A stretch of DNA of 64,000 bases from Bacillus weihaiensis (GTDB lineage Bacteria; Bacillota; Bacilli; Bacillales; Bacillaceae). Within the stretch, counting starts at the first letter, position 1, and each line of letters opens with the position of its first letter. The notes under the pieces are model-generated. The model was given only the letters and a program-made list of their open reading frames with translations, had not been told where the DNA came from and made no database searches. The stretch is taken from positions 2,392,501 through 2,456,500 of the forward strand of contig NZ_CP016020.1 of NCBI RefSeq assembly GCF_001889165.1. Direction: 5' to 3'. Of the stretch, positions 1 to 10,594 are shown in pieces. Both the position numbers and the translations under genes were made by a program.

Positions 1-520
1 CAACCTCTATTTCAAAATGTAGATTTTTTTCTTTTTTAATAGTTGATAGGTCCCTGATTTTGGGTAACACGGACGGAATAAACGATTGCCCACCGAAACC
101 TGGATTTACAGTCATTAATAAAGCCATATCAATATCCTCTAGTACATGCTGTACAGCTTCTACAGGAGTATGTGGATTCAATACTACTCCAGCCTTAATA
201 CCTTGGGATTTAATAAGTTGGATGGTCCTATGCAAATGTTTACATGCTTCTACATGTACTGTTATGATATCGGCACCCGCTTTAACAAATTGCGGGATAT
301 AGAGATCAGGTTGTTCAATCATTAAATGAACATCTAATGGTAACTTTGTCATTGGTCGTATTGCTTCGACGATGAGAGGACCGATCGTAATATTAGGAAC
401 AAAGTGCCCATCCATTACATCTACATGGATATAATCAGCTCCTGCTTTTTCTACTTCTGTAATTTCCTCTCCCAATTTTGCAAAGTTAGCCGATAAAATT
501 GATGGGGCGATTTTAACCAT
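1..520 (-). CDS. rpe: Ribulose-phosphate 3-epimerase, 3' end cut by window edge
   Basis: Interconverts ribulose-5-phosphate and xylulose-5-phosphate in the cytosolic pentose phosphate pathway. The first 173 residues are readable on the minus strand from an ATG at 518-520. The N-terminus begins [13 protein letters not shown] and is followed by [12 protein letters not shown]. His32, Asp34 and His65 sit where the family binds its metal ion. The glycine-rich phosphate segment NPGFGGQSF lies further on. The C-terminal catalytic Asp falls beyond the window, so the gene is partial only because of the edge. It starts 4 bp after the rsgA stop, so the two are probably co-transcribed. The assignment rests on the full TIM-barrel motif set and on the rsgA-rpe order standard in Bacillus. 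Confidence 0.95.
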   Translation of the reverse strand, partial: MVKIAPSILSANFAKLGEEITEVEKAGADYIHVDVMDGHFVPNITIGPLIVEAIRPMTKLPLDVHLMIEQPDLYIPQFVKAGADIITVHVEACKHLHRTIQLIKSQGIKAGVVLNPHTPVEAVQHVLEDIDMALLMTVNPGFGGQSFIPSVLPKIRDLSTIKKEKNLHFEIEV

Positions 521-524
521 AAGC

Positions 525-1409
525 TTAATACCTCGGCTTTCTGTCTTTAATTTCTTCAATAAAATTCACATAATGCTCATATCGGTACTGTGGAATTTCA
601 CCTAATTCAACTGCTTCCTTGACTGCACATTTAGGTTCTTTCATGTGTGTACATCCTCTAAATTTACAATCTGAGCTTCTTTTTCTCATTTCAGGAAAAC
701 AATAAGAAAGGTCTTCAACTTCAATACCTGTAAAGTCTAATGAGCTAAATCCTGGTGTATCTGCTACATATCCACTACCTACTGGGATTAATTCCACATG
801 TCGCGTCGTATGCTTACCACGACCTAAATGCGTAGAAATATCATCCGTTTTTAGTTCTAAATCTGGTCTGAGCACGTTTAACAGAGAGGATTTCCCTACA
901 CCTGATTGGCCAGCAAAAACGGAAATTTTGTTTTGTAAAAGCGGGAGAAGATCTTTATCCACTGATGATTCTACTGTGGAGGTGATGATCACATTATACC
1001 CTGCCTTTTCATAATCAGCTGCGTATTTCAACACTTTTTCTTTCTTGTCATTAGATAGTAAAAGGTCCGATTTACTAATAACAATAATTGGCTCAATATC
1101 ATTTGCTTCAATCAGAACTAAAAATCGATCCAATAGGGTGGAACTGAAATCAGGCTCGACTGCTGAAAAAACTAGAATCGCTTGATCAACATTACAAATT
1201 GGTGGACGAACTAATTCATTTTTACGTTCGAACACTTCTAAGATATAACCTTCTTGATCATTTTCTGCCTGATATTCAACCTCATCTCCTACTAGAGGAG
1301 TAATCTTATTTTTACGAAATACTCCTCTTCCACGACATTGGATGAACTGATTAGCATCTTGTACATAGTAAAAACCACTAAGAGCTTTTACTATTTTTCC
1401 TTGTGGCAT
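525..1409 (-). CDS. rsgA: Ribosome small subunit-dependent GTPase A
   Basis: Circularly permuted GTPase that acts in late 30S subunit maturation. The order of motifs shows the permutation: G4 SKSD at residues 112-115 comes before the P-loop GQSGVGKSS at about 167-175 and the G3 box DTPGF at 217-221. The N-terminal 70 residues form the OB-fold. The C-terminal zinc knuckle is C-x4-C-x-H-x5-C (Cys248, Cys253, His255, Cys261). Length (294 aa) is typical. The ATG at 1409 has a strong AAGGAGGT ribosome site. It lies downstream of prkC with a 112-bp gap and directly upstream of rpe. In Bacillus this GTPase (YloQ/CpgA) is phosphorylated by PrkC, so its position fits. Confidence 0.97.
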   Translation of the reverse strand: MPQGKIVKALSGFYYVQDANQFIQCRGRGVFRKNKITPLVGDEVEYQAENDQEGYILEVFERKNELVRPPICNVDQAILVFSAVEPDFSSTLLDRFLVLIEANDIEPIIVISKSDLLLSNDKKEKVLKYAADYEKAGYNVIITSTVESSVDKDLLPLLQNKISVFAGQSGVGKSSLLNVLRPDLELKTDDISTHLGRGKHTTRHVELIPVGSGYVADTPGFSSLDFTGIEVEDLSYCFPEMRKRSSDCKFRGCTHMKEPKCAVKEAVELGEIPQYRYEHYVNFIEEIKDRKPRY

Positions 1410-1521
1410 GAATAACCTCCTTGATCGTCCTACATGACTCTAATAAATTAGGATGTCTTTTATTCTTCTTTCTACTTTACATAAGTACAATAAAAGATAG
1501 GAAGAATGTATGCTCCTATTA

Positions 1522-3504
1522 TCACTCATCAGGATAGCTTATTTTTTCAGATGTAACATAAAGATTATCAATTATGACCTGATAAAAAGCTTCTTCATTA
1601 GGATTAATAGTGAATGTAAGAGTCTTTTCTACTGGTTCGGTAATTTTAAATGTATCATAAACTTCTGATATGGTATTGTTTGCATCATCAATAGATATCG
1701 ACACGACTAATTCTTGTCCTTCTTCTTTTGGCTCATAAGGAATGGTGATTGTTTTAGAGACCTCTTTTGCCGGTTTCTCTTTAGGACCTAGTGAATAGAC
1801 GAGCTTTAAAGTCGTATTCTTCGCTACTACTTCTTCACCTGACTCTGGTGATTGAGAAATAAGCTGATCCTTTGGTATTTCTTCAGAATACTCCTCTGAG
1901 ATTGAAGAATTAAAGCCATACGTCTGAATATAATCATTGATTTCAGATTTAGACTTGTTTTTCAAATCATCTACTTTAATTAGCTTCGGTCCTTTACTAA
2001 CCGTTAATTCAATTGTATCTTCATCGGGGATAACATCTTCACCGACTTCTGGATTCTGAGCCAATATTTTCCCAGCCAGCTCCGTATCATGTGTTTCTTC
2101 AATCACCTTAATGTTAGTAAAGCCCTTTAACTCAAGAAGAGATTTTACACGATCAATATCTCTCCCAACATAATCCTCTAGTGTCATTCTTTCTTTACCT
2201 GTACTTTCGTAAACGATTATTTCTGTACCTTCTTTGGTAATAACATTCGCTTCAGGTTCAGTCTTTATGACATATCCCTCTTTCACTTCACCATCTGCTT
2301 GAAGAATAGGATCACCTACTTCAAAGCCTGATTCGTATAAAATACTAATAGCTTCTTCATACGACTTACCCGTAACATCAGGAACTTCAATGTCCTTAGG
2401 CAATAAAAGAGTAGGAACGATTGTAAAAGCTGCAATAGTACCAAGCATTAAGATGATAAAAATGGTCATAATAACTATTGCAAGTTTACTTTTTCGTTTT
2501 TTCGGCTTTTGTTTTTTTCCGGACTTTTTATCATCTATCTCTGATTGTACAACTGAATCAGAAGACGTCCTTACGATTGTATCTTCAATTTTATTCTTTT
2601 CAATTGTCTCATTTGTTATGAGTGGAATGGCTTTTGTTGCTTCTTCATCCTCTGGTACTTCAAACTTTGGCTCAGAAATCCTTTTTGGATCAAAGGAAGA
2701 TTCAATATCCTGTTCCATTTCTTCTGATGAATCATAACGATGAAATGGGTCCTTTGCCGTAGCTTTTAATATAATATTTTCAATACTCTGAGGTATGTCT
2801 GGATTCCAGCGTCTGGGCGATGGAGTGTCAGATTGTAAGTGTTTAAGCGCGATGGAAATTGCAGATTCACCATCAAAAGGTAGTCTTCCTGTTAACAGCT
2901 CAAAAAAGACAATACCTAAAGAATAGATATCCGATTTTTTATTCGCTAAACCACCTCTTGCTTGTTCTGGTGACAAGTAATGTACAGATCCTAACACCGA
3001 ATTCGTTTGTGTAATAGTTGTTGAGCTCATAGCCATCGCTATTCCAAAATCTGTTACTTTCACATTACCATGATGATCAATTAATATGTTATGTGGTTTA
3101 ATGTCTCTATGGATAATTTGATTATCATGTGCATGTTGTATAGCTGAAACAATTTGGACCATAATATTAACTGCTTTTCTAGGGTGAATAGGGGCAAATT
3201 GTTGTATGTATTGCTTTAGCGTTTGTCCATCTACATATTCCATTACGATATAATAAATACCGTCTTCTTCTCCAACATCATAAATACTAACAATATTAGG
3301 ATGAGCTAAACTAGTTGCTGACTGAGCTTCTCTTCTAAAACGCTTAATAAACTCGTCATCATTCGAAAAGTCAAATCGCAATACTTTCATTGCAACTTCT
3401 CTCTCTAAGATCATGTCCTTGGCCAGGTAGACATTTGCCATGCCTCCACCGCCAATAACCTCTAGAATTTTATAACGACCACTTATTCTTTTTCCAATCA
3501 GCAA
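1522..3504 (-). CDS. prkC: PASTA-domain Ser/Thr protein kinase
   Basis: Membrane-anchored Hanks-type kinase that senses muropeptides and peptidoglycan. Residues 1-270 carry the kinase domain: glycine loop GGGGMANV at 18-25, Lys40, the HRDIKPHN catalytic loop with Asp134, DFG at 152-154 and the SPE motif at 178-180. One transmembrane helix spans about 341-366. Three extracellular PASTA repeats follow (about 371-580), then a C-terminal beta-rich tail, which is the full Bacillus architecture. The start is TTG, placed 7 bases after an AGGTG site. It overlaps the end of prpC by 7 bp, so kinase and phosphatase are translationally coupled. Confidence 0.97.
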   Translation of the reverse strand: MLIGKRISGRYKILEVIGGGGMANVYLAKDMILEREVAMKVLRFDFSNDDEFIKRFRREAQSATSLAHPNIVSIYDVGEEDGIYYIVMEYVDGQTLKQYIQQFAPIHPRKAVNIMVQIVSAIQHAHDNQIIHRDIKPHNILIDHHGNVKVTDFGIAMAMSSTTITQTNSVLGSVHYLSPEQARGGLANKKSDIYSLGIVFFELLTGRLPFDGESAISIALKHLQSDTPSPRRWNPDIPQSIENIILKATAKDPFHRYDSSEEMEQDIESSFDPKRISEPKFEVPEDEEATKAIPLITNETIEKNKIEDTIVRTSSDSVVQSEIDDKKSGKKQKPKKRKSKLAIVIMTIFIILMLGTIAAFTIVPTLLLPKDIEVPDVTGKSYEEAISILYESGFEVGDPILQADGEVKEGYVIKTEPEANVITKEGTEIIVYESTGKERMTLEDYVGRDIDRVKSLLELKGFTNIKVIEETHDTELAGKILAQNPEVGEDVIPDEDTIELTVSKGPKLIKVDDLKNKSKSEINDYIQTYGFNSSISEEYSEEIPKDQLISQSPESGEEVVAKNTTLKLVYSLGPKEKPAKEVSKTITIPYEPKEEGQELVVSISIDDANNTISEVYDTFKITEPVEKTLTFTINPNEEAFYQVIIDNLYVTSEKISYPDE

Positions 3505-4256
3505 GGCTCTTCACCTAATTCATAATTAGCGACCTTTTTAATTGCTGCTAATGAAATATTATCTTCGCCACCATTTTCATTTGCCATAAGAACAAGCTTT
3601 TCTGCAGTGTGTAAGAGATCATCATTCTTCCTTAATTCTTCTTCAAGTACACTATCTGTCAATTTGTTTGTAAGTCCATCCGAACAAAGAAGGACTATAT
3701 CATCTGGTTCGATACTTAGAGTTTGAATATCCAACTCAACGTGTTCCTCAGTTCCCAATGCTCTCAATAAAACATTTTTACGCGGATGATGCTCTGCATC
3801 TTCTCTTGAAATTTGCCCTGACTTTACAAGTTCATTTACAAGAGAATGATCTTGAGTTATTTGCTTAAAACCGCTTTTGTTTAGTATATAACAGCGACTA
3901 TCTCCTATATGTCCTATAGTCGCAAAGCTTTGAGTGACAATTGCAGCAACAATTGTGGTTCCCATTCCTTGACAATCTGGATTTTCCCTAGAGTGCGCAA
4001 AGACGGAACGGTTCACTTCCATCACTTTTTCTTCTAACCACGATTCTGCTTCTTGCGGTCCTTTAAAATCAGGAGCTTCATTCCACATTTCTTTAAAAAC
4101 AGAGATTGTCATTTGGCTCGCGACATCGCCAGCCAAATGACCACCCATTCCATCTGCAACAATTGCTAAAAGACCTAATCCATTTTCAAAAATTGAAACA
4201 CTATCTTCATTATGCTGCCTTACTTTTCCCCTATCAGTCAAAAACACATGTTCCAC
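3498..4256 (-). CDS. prpC: PP2C-type protein phosphatase, partner of PrkC
   Basis: Mn2+/Mg2+-dependent serine/threonine phosphatase that reverses PrkC phosphorylation. PP2C motifs appear in order: NED at residues 16-18, the metal-binding DGMGGH at 35-40, GDSR, the LLCSDGL segment and the terminal GGEDNIS. Length of 252 aa matches the family. The start is GTG, 7 bases behind GAGGTG. The gene lies 6 bp after the rlmN stop and overlaps prkC at its 3' end. Confidence 0.97.
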   Translation of the reverse strand: MEHVFLTDRGKVRQHNEDSVSIFENGLGLLAIVADGMGGHLAGDVASQMTISVFKEMWNEAPDFKGPQEAESWLEEKVMEVNRSVFAHSRENPDCQGMGTTIVAAIVTQSFATIGHIGDSRCYILNKSGFKQITQDHSLVNELVKSGQISREDAEHHPRKNVLLRALGTEEHVELDIQTLSIEPDDIVLLCSDGLTNKLTDSVLEEELRKNDDLLHTAEKLVLMANENGGEDNISLAAIKKVANYELGEEPC

Positions 4257-4262
4257 TTACGG

Positions 4263-5357
4263 TCACCTCGTCTCCTCTTTACGCTCCTTAGCTCGAAGTT
4301 GTCCACATGCTGCATCAATATCATGGCCTTGTTCTCTTCTTGTTGTCACGTTCACACCATGCTTTTTAAGCGTATTTTCAAATAATGTAATTTGTTCTTG
4401 TGGTGTACGAACATAATTTCGTTCAGGTACATAATTAACAGGAATTAAATTAATATGACATTTAAGTCCTTTTACAAGTTTTGCAAGTTCTTCTGCATGT
4501 TCAACCTGATCATTTTCTCCACCAAATAATCCATATTCAAAGCTTACGCGTCTTCCTGTTTTGTTCACATAGTACTTCACAGCCTCCATTAAATCAGGGA
4601 GCTTATAAGCACGGTTGATTGGCATTAATTTTGATCGTAATTCAGTATTTGGCGCATGTAATGAGATTGCAAAATTAATTTGTAGTTTTTCATCTGCGAA
4701 TTGATAAATCTTTGGTATGATTCCACTAGTAGAAACTGTAATATGTCGTGCACCTATATTAAGTCCTTTATCATGGTTAATGATTTTTAGGAAAGACATC
4801 ATTTCTTTGTAGTTATCAAATGGTTCACCAATCCCCATAATAACTACATGACTTACACGTTCATCAAATTCATCTAATGCCTGTTGTACTTTTACGACCT
4901 GGGCTACGATTTCTCCTGCTTCTAAATTACGTTTTAGTCCACCTAATGTAGAGGCACAAAATGTACATCCAATTCTGCAGCCTACTTGAGTCGTAACACA
5001 AACAGAATTCCCATAATCATGCCTCATTAAAACCGTTTCAATTGAATAACCGTCATGTAATTCAAATAAAAATTTAATCGTACCATCTTTAGAAGTTTGT
5101 TGTATTAATGTTTTTAGAGTTGTTAGTGTGAAGTTTTCGCTTAACAGTTCACGTAAACCCTTTGATAAATTCGACATATCTTCAAAGCTTGTTGCTCTCT
5201 TACTGTAAAGCCACTCAAAGATTTGATTAGCTCTAAATGCTTTCTCTCCTCTTTCTTTAAGCCATTCTTCAAATTCATGTAGTTCTAAAGAATAGATTGA
5301 AGGCTTTCCTTCAACTTTGTTGTCATTTTTTTCTGTTGATGCTTTTACTTGATCCAA
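4263..5357 (-). CDS. rlmN: Dual-specificity 23S rRNA/tRNA adenine C2-methyltransferase
   Basis: Radical SAM enzyme that methylates C2 of A2503 in 23S rRNA and of A37 in some tRNAs. The iron-sulfur motif C-x3-C-x2-C is at Cys127, Cys131 and Cys134. The methyl-carrying Cys of the C-terminal ACGQL segment is Cys351. The sequence MGIGEP of the SAM site is also present. Length is 364 aa. The start is TTG, 6 bases after AAGGG, and lies 2 bp behind the rsmB stop, so translation is likely coupled. Confidence 0.97.
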   Translation of the reverse strand: MDQVKASTEKNDNKVEGKPSIYSLELHEFEEWLKERGEKAFRANQIFEWLYSKRATSFEDMSNLSKGLRELLSENFTLTTLKTLIQQTSKDGTIKFLFELHDGYSIETVLMRHDYGNSVCVTTQVGCRIGCTFCASTLGGLKRNLEAGEIVAQVVKVQQALDEFDERVSHVVIMGIGEPFDNYKEMMSFLKIINHDKGLNIGARHITVSTSGIIPKIYQFADEKLQINFAISLHAPNTELRSKLMPINRAYKLPDLMEAVKYYVNKTGRRVSFEYGLFGGENDQVEHAEELAKLVKGLKCHINLIPVNYVPERNYVRTPQEQITLFENTLKKHGVNVTTRREQGHDIDAACGQLRAKERKEETR

Positions 5358-5359
5358 TT

Positions 5360-6712
5360 TTAACCCTTCTTTCGTAAACTAACGATATAAAAACCATCTG
5401 TTCCAAAATAATGTGGAAGTAGTTGAAGTTCTCCATCTTTTACATACGGCTTCACTTTTTCTGGAAGAATTTCACTCATACTGAGGTTGCGTTCAAATTC
5501 TGGATGATGATTTAAAAATTCTTTTATAACATCTTGATTCTCTTCTTGGTCAATTGTACACGTACTATAAACTAACACACCATTTGGTTTTAATAAAGGG
5601 GCAACAGCTTGTAAAATTTTCTTCTGTAACTCTGCTAGCTTCAAAACGTCCTGTTCTGTTTTAGTATATTTTATATCTGGTTTCCTTTTTATCACGCCAA
5701 AACCAGTACATGGGGCATCGACTAAAATACGATCAAAGCTCTCTTTGGCAAACACTTCTCCTGCAAGTCTACTATCAAGAGTTTGAGGAACAATATTTGA
5801 AAGGTGTAATCGTTCAGCACTTTGTTTAATGAGATTCACTTTATGCTCATGCAAATCCAATGAATGTACTTTTCCTGTACCATGCATTCTTTCTGCAATG
5901 TGTGTTGATTTCCCTCCTGGAGCTGCACATGCATCTAAGATTATTTCATTTTCTTTAGGATCAAGTACTCTAGCAACTAACATGGAAGATTCATCCTGAA
6001 TTGTCAAAAAACCTTGTCTAAATTCTTCTGTTAATGCTAAATTCCCTTTCACACCCTTAATGGAATCTTCTGAGAGATTACCTTTCTCTACTGTGATCTC
6101 TTTTTGAGCGTAGGACTCAATAAGATGTTCAACAGTTCCTTTTGTTCTATTTACTCTAGCAGTTTGTGAAGGAGAAGTTAAATTTTCTTCACACATTTTT
6201 TCTGTTTCTTCATAACCATATTGACTGACCCATTTTTCTACAAGCCATTTAGGATGACTGGTTTTAATAGATAATCTTTCAATTGGATCCTTAATTTCTT
6301 CAAGATTTTGGATCCCTTCACGTTGGGTAGATCTTAATACTCCGTTAACAAAAGACGATATCCCTTTATGACCTCTTCTTTTAGCGATTTCAACCGCTTC
6401 AAAAAAGATAGCTCTTTCCGGAATTCGATCAAGATAATACATTTGATAAATGGACATTCTTAATAAGATCCTCACCCAGGGCTCTATTTTTTTTGCTTTC
6501 TTAATAAATGGTGATAAGAAATAATCTAGTGTATCTCTTCTTTGTAGAGTACCATACACTATCTCTGTTAAAAGAGGAATATCTTTTTCCTTCACCTTAA
6601 ATTTTGTAATCATTGAATTAATCAATAGATTACTGTAAGCTTGATTTTTTTCTACTTGTAATAATATTTCAACTGCTACATCACGGACACTAAGTTGTTT
6701 ATTCATTGTCAT
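5360..6712 (-). CDS. rsmB: 16S rRNA m5C967 methyltransferase
   Basis: SAM-dependent methyltransferase acting on 16S rRNA. An N-terminal NusB-like RNA-binding domain (about residues 1-140) is followed by a Rossmann methyltransferase domain. That domain has the SAM loop [12 protein letters not shown], the motif IV Cys in VDAPCTGFG and the catalytic Cys in [11 protein letters not shown]. The reading frame overlaps fmt by 14 bp. Two in-frame ATGs (6712 and 6706) are possible, and ribosome-site spacing does not settle which is used. Confidence 0.95.
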   Translation of the reverse strand: MTMNKQLSVRDVAVEILLQVEKNQAYSNLLINSMITKFKVKEKDIPLLTEIVYGTLQRRDTLDYFLSPFIKKAKKIEPWVRILLRMSIYQMYYLDRIPERAIFFEAVEIAKRRGHKGISSFVNGVLRSTQREGIQNLEEIKDPIERLSIKTSHPKWLVEKWVSQYGYEETEKMCEENLTSPSQTARVNRTKGTVEHLIESYAQKEITVEKGNLSEDSIKGVKGNLALTEEFRQGFLTIQDESSMLVARVLDPKENEIILDACAAPGGKSTHIAERMHGTGKVHSLDLHEHKVNLIKQSAERLHLSNIVPQTLDSRLAGEVFAKESFDRILVDAPCTGFGVIKRKPDIKYTKTEQDVLKLAELQKKILQAVAPLLKPNGVLVYSTCTIDQEENQDVIKEFLNHHPEFERNLSMSEILPEKVKPYVKDGELQLLPHYFGTDGFYIVSLRKKG

Positions 6713-7640
6713 CGCCTAGTTTATCTCCAACTGAAATATTTGTACCTCTTAAATAATCTTCACCAGTCATTTTCTTTTTACCAGATGGCTGAAGCTCTGT
6801 AATTTTAATGGCAGTGCTATTACCTGTTGCAACCACAAAGCCGTCTTTGTCAATTCCAATAATCGTTCCTGGTGGGGAATCATTTTGGCTTTCCATTTTC
6901 TCACTCCACCATAACTTGATTACTTGCTTATCAAAAGTGGTGAATGCTACAGGCCAAGGGTTTAGCCCTCTTATTTGGTTATAAATCGTTTCTCCGGGCT
7001 TTTTCCAATCTACCTTTTCTTGATCACGCTTTATATTAGATGCAAACGTTGCTTTCGAGTCATCTTGCTTTTGAGGTGATAATTTCCCTTCTAACAACGG
7101 TGGAATTGTTTCAAGAAGTAGTTTCACCCCTGCTTTACTTAATTTATCATGTAGAGAGCCAACTGTATCTCGTTCTTCTATCTCTACTTCAACCTGTGTA
7201 AGAATATCACCCGCATCCAGCTTTTCGGCCATATACATAATTGTAATTCCTGTCTTATCTTTACCTTCCAAGATTGAATAATGAATAGGTGCTCCGCCTC
7301 TTAATTCAGGTAATAATGATGCGTGAACATTTATACAGCCAAACTTAGGAGCATCTAACAGTTCCTTAGGTAATATTTGACCAAACGCTGCTGTTACAAT
7401 CAAATCTGGTTCTAACGCAAGAACATCCTCTAATTCATGCCTAATTTTTTCAGGTTGTAGAACTTTTATCTGATTTTTTTCTGCTTCCACTTTAACTGGA
7501 GGAGGAGTTAACGTCTTTTTCCTCCCTTTTGGTCGGTCCGGTTGAGTTACTACCCCAACAATATCGTACCCTTCCTTTATTAAACTTCTTAAGATAGGTA
7601 CTGAAAAATCCGGCGTCCCCATAAAAACAATTTTCGTCAT
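6699..7640 (-). CDS. fmt: Methionyl-tRNA formyltransferase
   Basis: Transfers a formyl group from 10-formyl-tetrahydrofolate to initiator Met-tRNA. The N-terminus [13 protein letters not shown] is typical. The catalytic triad is Asn104, His106 (INVHASLLP) and Asp142 (LDAGD). I placed the start at the ATG at 7638-7640, with AGGG 8 bases upstream. An in-frame GTG three codons earlier sits inside the ribosome site. With this start fmt begins 5 bp after the def stop. The def-fmt pairing reflects the joint handling of N-formylmethionine. Confidence 0.97.
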   Translation of the reverse strand: MTKIVFMGTPDFSVPILRSLIKEGYDIVGVVTQPDRPKGRKKTLTPPPVKVEAEKNQIKVLQPEKIRHELEDVLALEPDLIVTAAFGQILPKELLDAPKFGCINVHASLLPELRGGAPIHYSILEGKDKTGITIMYMAEKLDAGDILTQVEVEIEERDTVGSLHDKLSKAGVKLLLETIPPLLEGKLSPQKQDDSKATFASNIKRDQEKVDWKKPGETIYNQIRGLNPWPVAFTTFDKQVIKLWWSEKMESQNDSPPGTIIGIDKDGFVVATGNSTAIKITELQPSGKKKMTGEDYLRGTNISVGDKLGDDNE

Positions 7641-7645
7641 GTTTG

Positions 7646-8128
7646 TCACCCTTCCGTACTTCCTAACTCTTCTTCTTTCATATATCTCTCTACTTTTGAA
7701 GTAAATAATATTCCTTCTAAATGGTCCATCTCATGTAATATCGCTCTTGCTAAAAATCCATGAGCTTCAATTAGTTTCACTTTTCCCTTTCTGTTATATG
7801 TTCGTACCTTAACATACTCAGGACGAGTTACTTCTCCATACAAACCTGGAAAACTTAAACAACCTTCAGGGTCTGTTTGACTTCCCCTATTATCTAAAAG
7901 GACAGGGTTAATTAATTCAATCGTACCGTGATGATCATCTATATCAACTATTGCTATTTTTTTTGAAATTCCTATTTGGGGAGCTGCCAATCCTACCCCA
8001 TCGTATTCAATCATCGTATCATACATATCTGTTATTAATTTTGATAATTTCCGATCAAATACAGTTACCTCTTCACAAGGCGTAATAAGTACATCATTCG
8101 GAAACATTACGACTTCCCTTATTGCCAA
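7646..8128 (-). CDS. def: Peptide deformylase
   Basis: Metalloprotease that removes the N-formyl group from nascent proteins. The three family motifs are [10 protein letters not shown] (residues 44-53), EGCLSFPG (88-95) and HEMDH (132-136). Cys90, His132 and His136 bind the metal and Glu133 is catalytic. A longer in-frame ATG exists at 8173, but a TTG at 8126-8128 has a GGAGG site 7 bases upstream and gives the usual N-terminus [13 protein letters not shown], so I chose it (160 aa). Confidence 0.95.
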   Translation of the reverse strand: MAIREVVMFPNDVLITPCEEVTVFDRKLSKLITDMYDTMIEYDGVGLAAPQIGISKKIAIVDIDDHHGTIELINPVLLDNRGSQTDPEGCLSFPGLYGEVTRPEYVKVRTYNRKGKVKLIEAHGFLARAILHEMDHLEGILFTSKVERYMKEEELGSTEG

Positions 8129-8179
8129 ATTTATTCCTCCACTATTATTTTCCACAAAAAACAAAAGATACAAACGTAT

Positions 8180-10594
8180 CTACATCATTGTATTTGGACT
8201 TAGATCAATCGTTATGGTTAAGTCATTTGACGTCATTTCTTGTTGAAAATGTTCTATTATTTTTTTAAACGTATCATGTAAGTTATTTTCCCGTTTGTAT
8301 TTTACCATGCATTGATATCGATATCTATCTTTGATCCTTGGAATTGGGGATGCAACTGGGCCCAATATTTTGGTCTCCTTCCCTAGATTTCTCCTTAAAT
8401 TTTGTGAAATCTTTTCTGCAACAGATACTACTTTCGTAATTTCAGGATGAGAGATTGTAATCAAGGAAATGAAATAGTAGGGAGGGTAAGCATGGTGTTT
8501 TCTATGCAACATTTCTTGTTTAAAAAATTCATCGTAATCATATTGACCTGCTAACTGGATACTGTAGTGCTCAGGTGTATAAGTTTGAATCACCACTTCT
8601 CCTGGTAGTTCATGTCGTCCTGCCCTACCACTCACTTGAGTTAATAGCTGAAATGTTTTTTCAGAAGCACGAAAGTCAGGTAAGTTTAGCATGGTATCCG
8701 CGGTCAGTACACCAACCAATGTTACGTCAGGAAAGTCTAATCCTTTTGCAATCATCTGAGTACCTAGTAGAATATCTGCTTCTTTTTTTTCAAACTTCGA
8801 TAATAGTTTTTCATGTGAGCCTTTTCTACTTGTTGTATCAACATCCATCCTAACAACCCGAGCTTGTGGTAGAACTTTTACAAGCTCCTCTTCAACCTTT
8901 TGGGTCCCTGTTCCAAAAAAACGTATATGTTCACTTTCACACTCTGGGCATACCTTTGGCATTCGTTCTTCATGCCCACAATAGTGACATTTTAACTGTT
9001 GGCCATAACGATGATAGGTAAGTGAGATATCACAATGAGGACATTGAATAACAAACCCGCAATCTCGACACATAACAAATGATGAATAGCCACGTTTATT
9101 TAGAAATAAAACTGTTTGCTCTCCCTTTTCAAGACGATTAGTAAGCTTTTCTAACAAGGAGGTTGAGAACATTGTACGATTTCCGTTTCTTAATTCTTCA
9201 CGCATGTCTATAATCTCAACAGAAGGCATTGAACGGTTATTTACACGTTCTCTCAAAGTTAACAGTTTGTATACCCCTTTATGTGCACGTGCAAATGACT
9301 CTAGTGTAGGTGTTGCACTACCTAATACCACCGGACAATTATGAAGTTGTGCTCGATAAATGGCAACATCTCTAGCATGATACCTTGGATTCTCTTCCTG
9401 TTTATAACTAGATTCATGTTCCTCATCTATAATGATCATCCCTAAATTTTCAAAAGGGGCAAAAATGGCTGATCTTGCTCCTACTACAAGCTGTACTTCT
9501 TTTCTTTGTATCTTTCTCCATTCATCATATTTCTCACCCTTTGAAAGACCACTATGTAGAACCGCTACTTTTGAACCAAAACGCCCCTTAAAACGATTAA
9601 CCATTTGAGGTGTTAATGAAATTTCCGGCACAAGGACTATGGCCTCTTTTCCATTTTGTAACACAGCTTCTATTGATTGAAGATATACTTCTGTTTTACC
9701 ACTCCCTGTTACTCCATACATGAGAAATACCTCATGCTGCTTGTTCACTACAGAAGTTAAAATGGGGTCAATTGCTTTTTGTTGTTCTTCATTTAAAAGA
9801 AGAGGTGTTGTTTTTTTAAACGACCGGTCTTGGTATGGGTCTCTATAGGTTTCTTTAATCTCTTCTTTTAAGATCTTTTTTGAAAGTAAAGATTTTACTG
9901 ATGCATCTGAAATATTTGCTTCGGTCAATAATTGTTGCAGAGGTATATCAGTAATAGACCTATTTTTAAAAAAGGTTAGAACCTCAGCTTGTTTTTTTGC
10001 ATGTGGGGGAAGCGTTTGAATCACTTGGTCGATATCAGTTTGCGATAAATTAAGCGCAATATGTTTAATCGTTTTTTTATTTGTTTTTTGTTTTACTTGG
10101 TATACAAACTCTAACTGTCCCTTTTTTATTAATTTCTGAATCTCAGCTAATGGAATTTGCTCCTCTAGGTCCTTAACATTTACTTGATTCGTTTTATGAA
10201 AATAAGGCTGCAATTCTCCAGGAAGGTCTGTGGTGTCATCTGAAATTAATCTAACAGCTTTTTCATATTTGGCCTTCATAGCAGCAGGAAGCATCACTTG
10301 AAATGCCGAAATTTTAAAACATAAGGTTTTATTTGTTAACCATTGACCTACTTTTAACAATTCAGGAGTCAAACAGGGCGTTAGATCCAATAATTCTATA
10401 ATGGGCTTTAGCTTATCAAATTCTGAATGATTCTTTACTTCCGTGACGAACCCCTGTACTTTTCTTGGTCCAAAAGGTACAATGACTCTCATTCCAGGTG
10501 ACAAAAACTCTTGTAAATCCTCTGGAACCTTATAATCAAAAGCACGATCTGTTTGCATCGAGGAAACATCTACAATGACGCTAGCATACTTCAT
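8180..10594 (-). CDS. priA: Primosomal replication-restart helicase PriA
   Basis: 3'-5' DNA helicase that reloads the replisome at stalled forks. It has an N-terminal DNA-binding region (about 1-110), Walker A GVTGSGKT at 294-301 and the DEEH Walker B box in IIDEEHESSYKQ. A zinc module of eight cysteines runs from CRDCGF to CPECES. The helicase C-terminal lobe has QMIAKGLDFPDV and SGRAGR. Length of 804 aa is standard. Its ATG directly abuts the coaBC stop with no spacer, so it is part of the same transcript. Confidence 0.97.
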   Translation of the reverse strand: MKYASVIVDVSSMQTDRAFDYKVPEDLQEFLSPGMRVIVPFGPRKVQGFVTEVKNHSEFDKLKPIIELLDLTPCLTPELLKVGQWLTNKTLCFKISAFQVMLPAAMKAKYEKAVRLISDDTTDLPGELQPYFHKTNQVNVKDLEEQIPLAEIQKLIKKGQLEFVYQVKQKTNKKTIKHIALNLSQTDIDQVIQTLPPHAKKQAEVLTFFKNRSITDIPLQQLLTEANISDASVKSLLSKKILKEEIKETYRDPYQDRSFKKTTPLLLNEEQQKAIDPILTSVVNKQHEVFLMYGVTGSGKTEVYLQSIEAVLQNGKEAIVLVPEISLTPQMVNRFKGRFGSKVAVLHSGLSKGEKYDEWRKIQRKEVQLVVGARSAIFAPFENLGMIIIDEEHESSYKQEENPRYHARDVAIYRAQLHNCPVVLGSATPTLESFARAHKGVYKLLTLRERVNNRSMPSVEIIDMREELRNGNRTMFSTSLLEKLTNRLEKGEQTVLFLNKRGYSSFVMCRDCGFVIQCPHCDISLTYHRYGQQLKCHYCGHEERMPKVCPECESEHIRFFGTGTQKVEEELVKVLPQARVVRMDVDTTSRKGSHEKLLSKFEKKEADILLGTQMIAKGLDFPDVTLVGVLTADTMLNLPDFRASEKTFQLLTQVSGRAGRHELPGEVVIQTYTPEHYSIQLAGQYDYDEFFKQEMLHRKHHAYPPYYFISLITISHPEITKVVSVAEKISQNLRRNLGKETKILGPVASPIPRIKDRYRYQCMVKYKRENNLHDTFKKIIEHFQQEMTSNDLTITIDLSPNTMM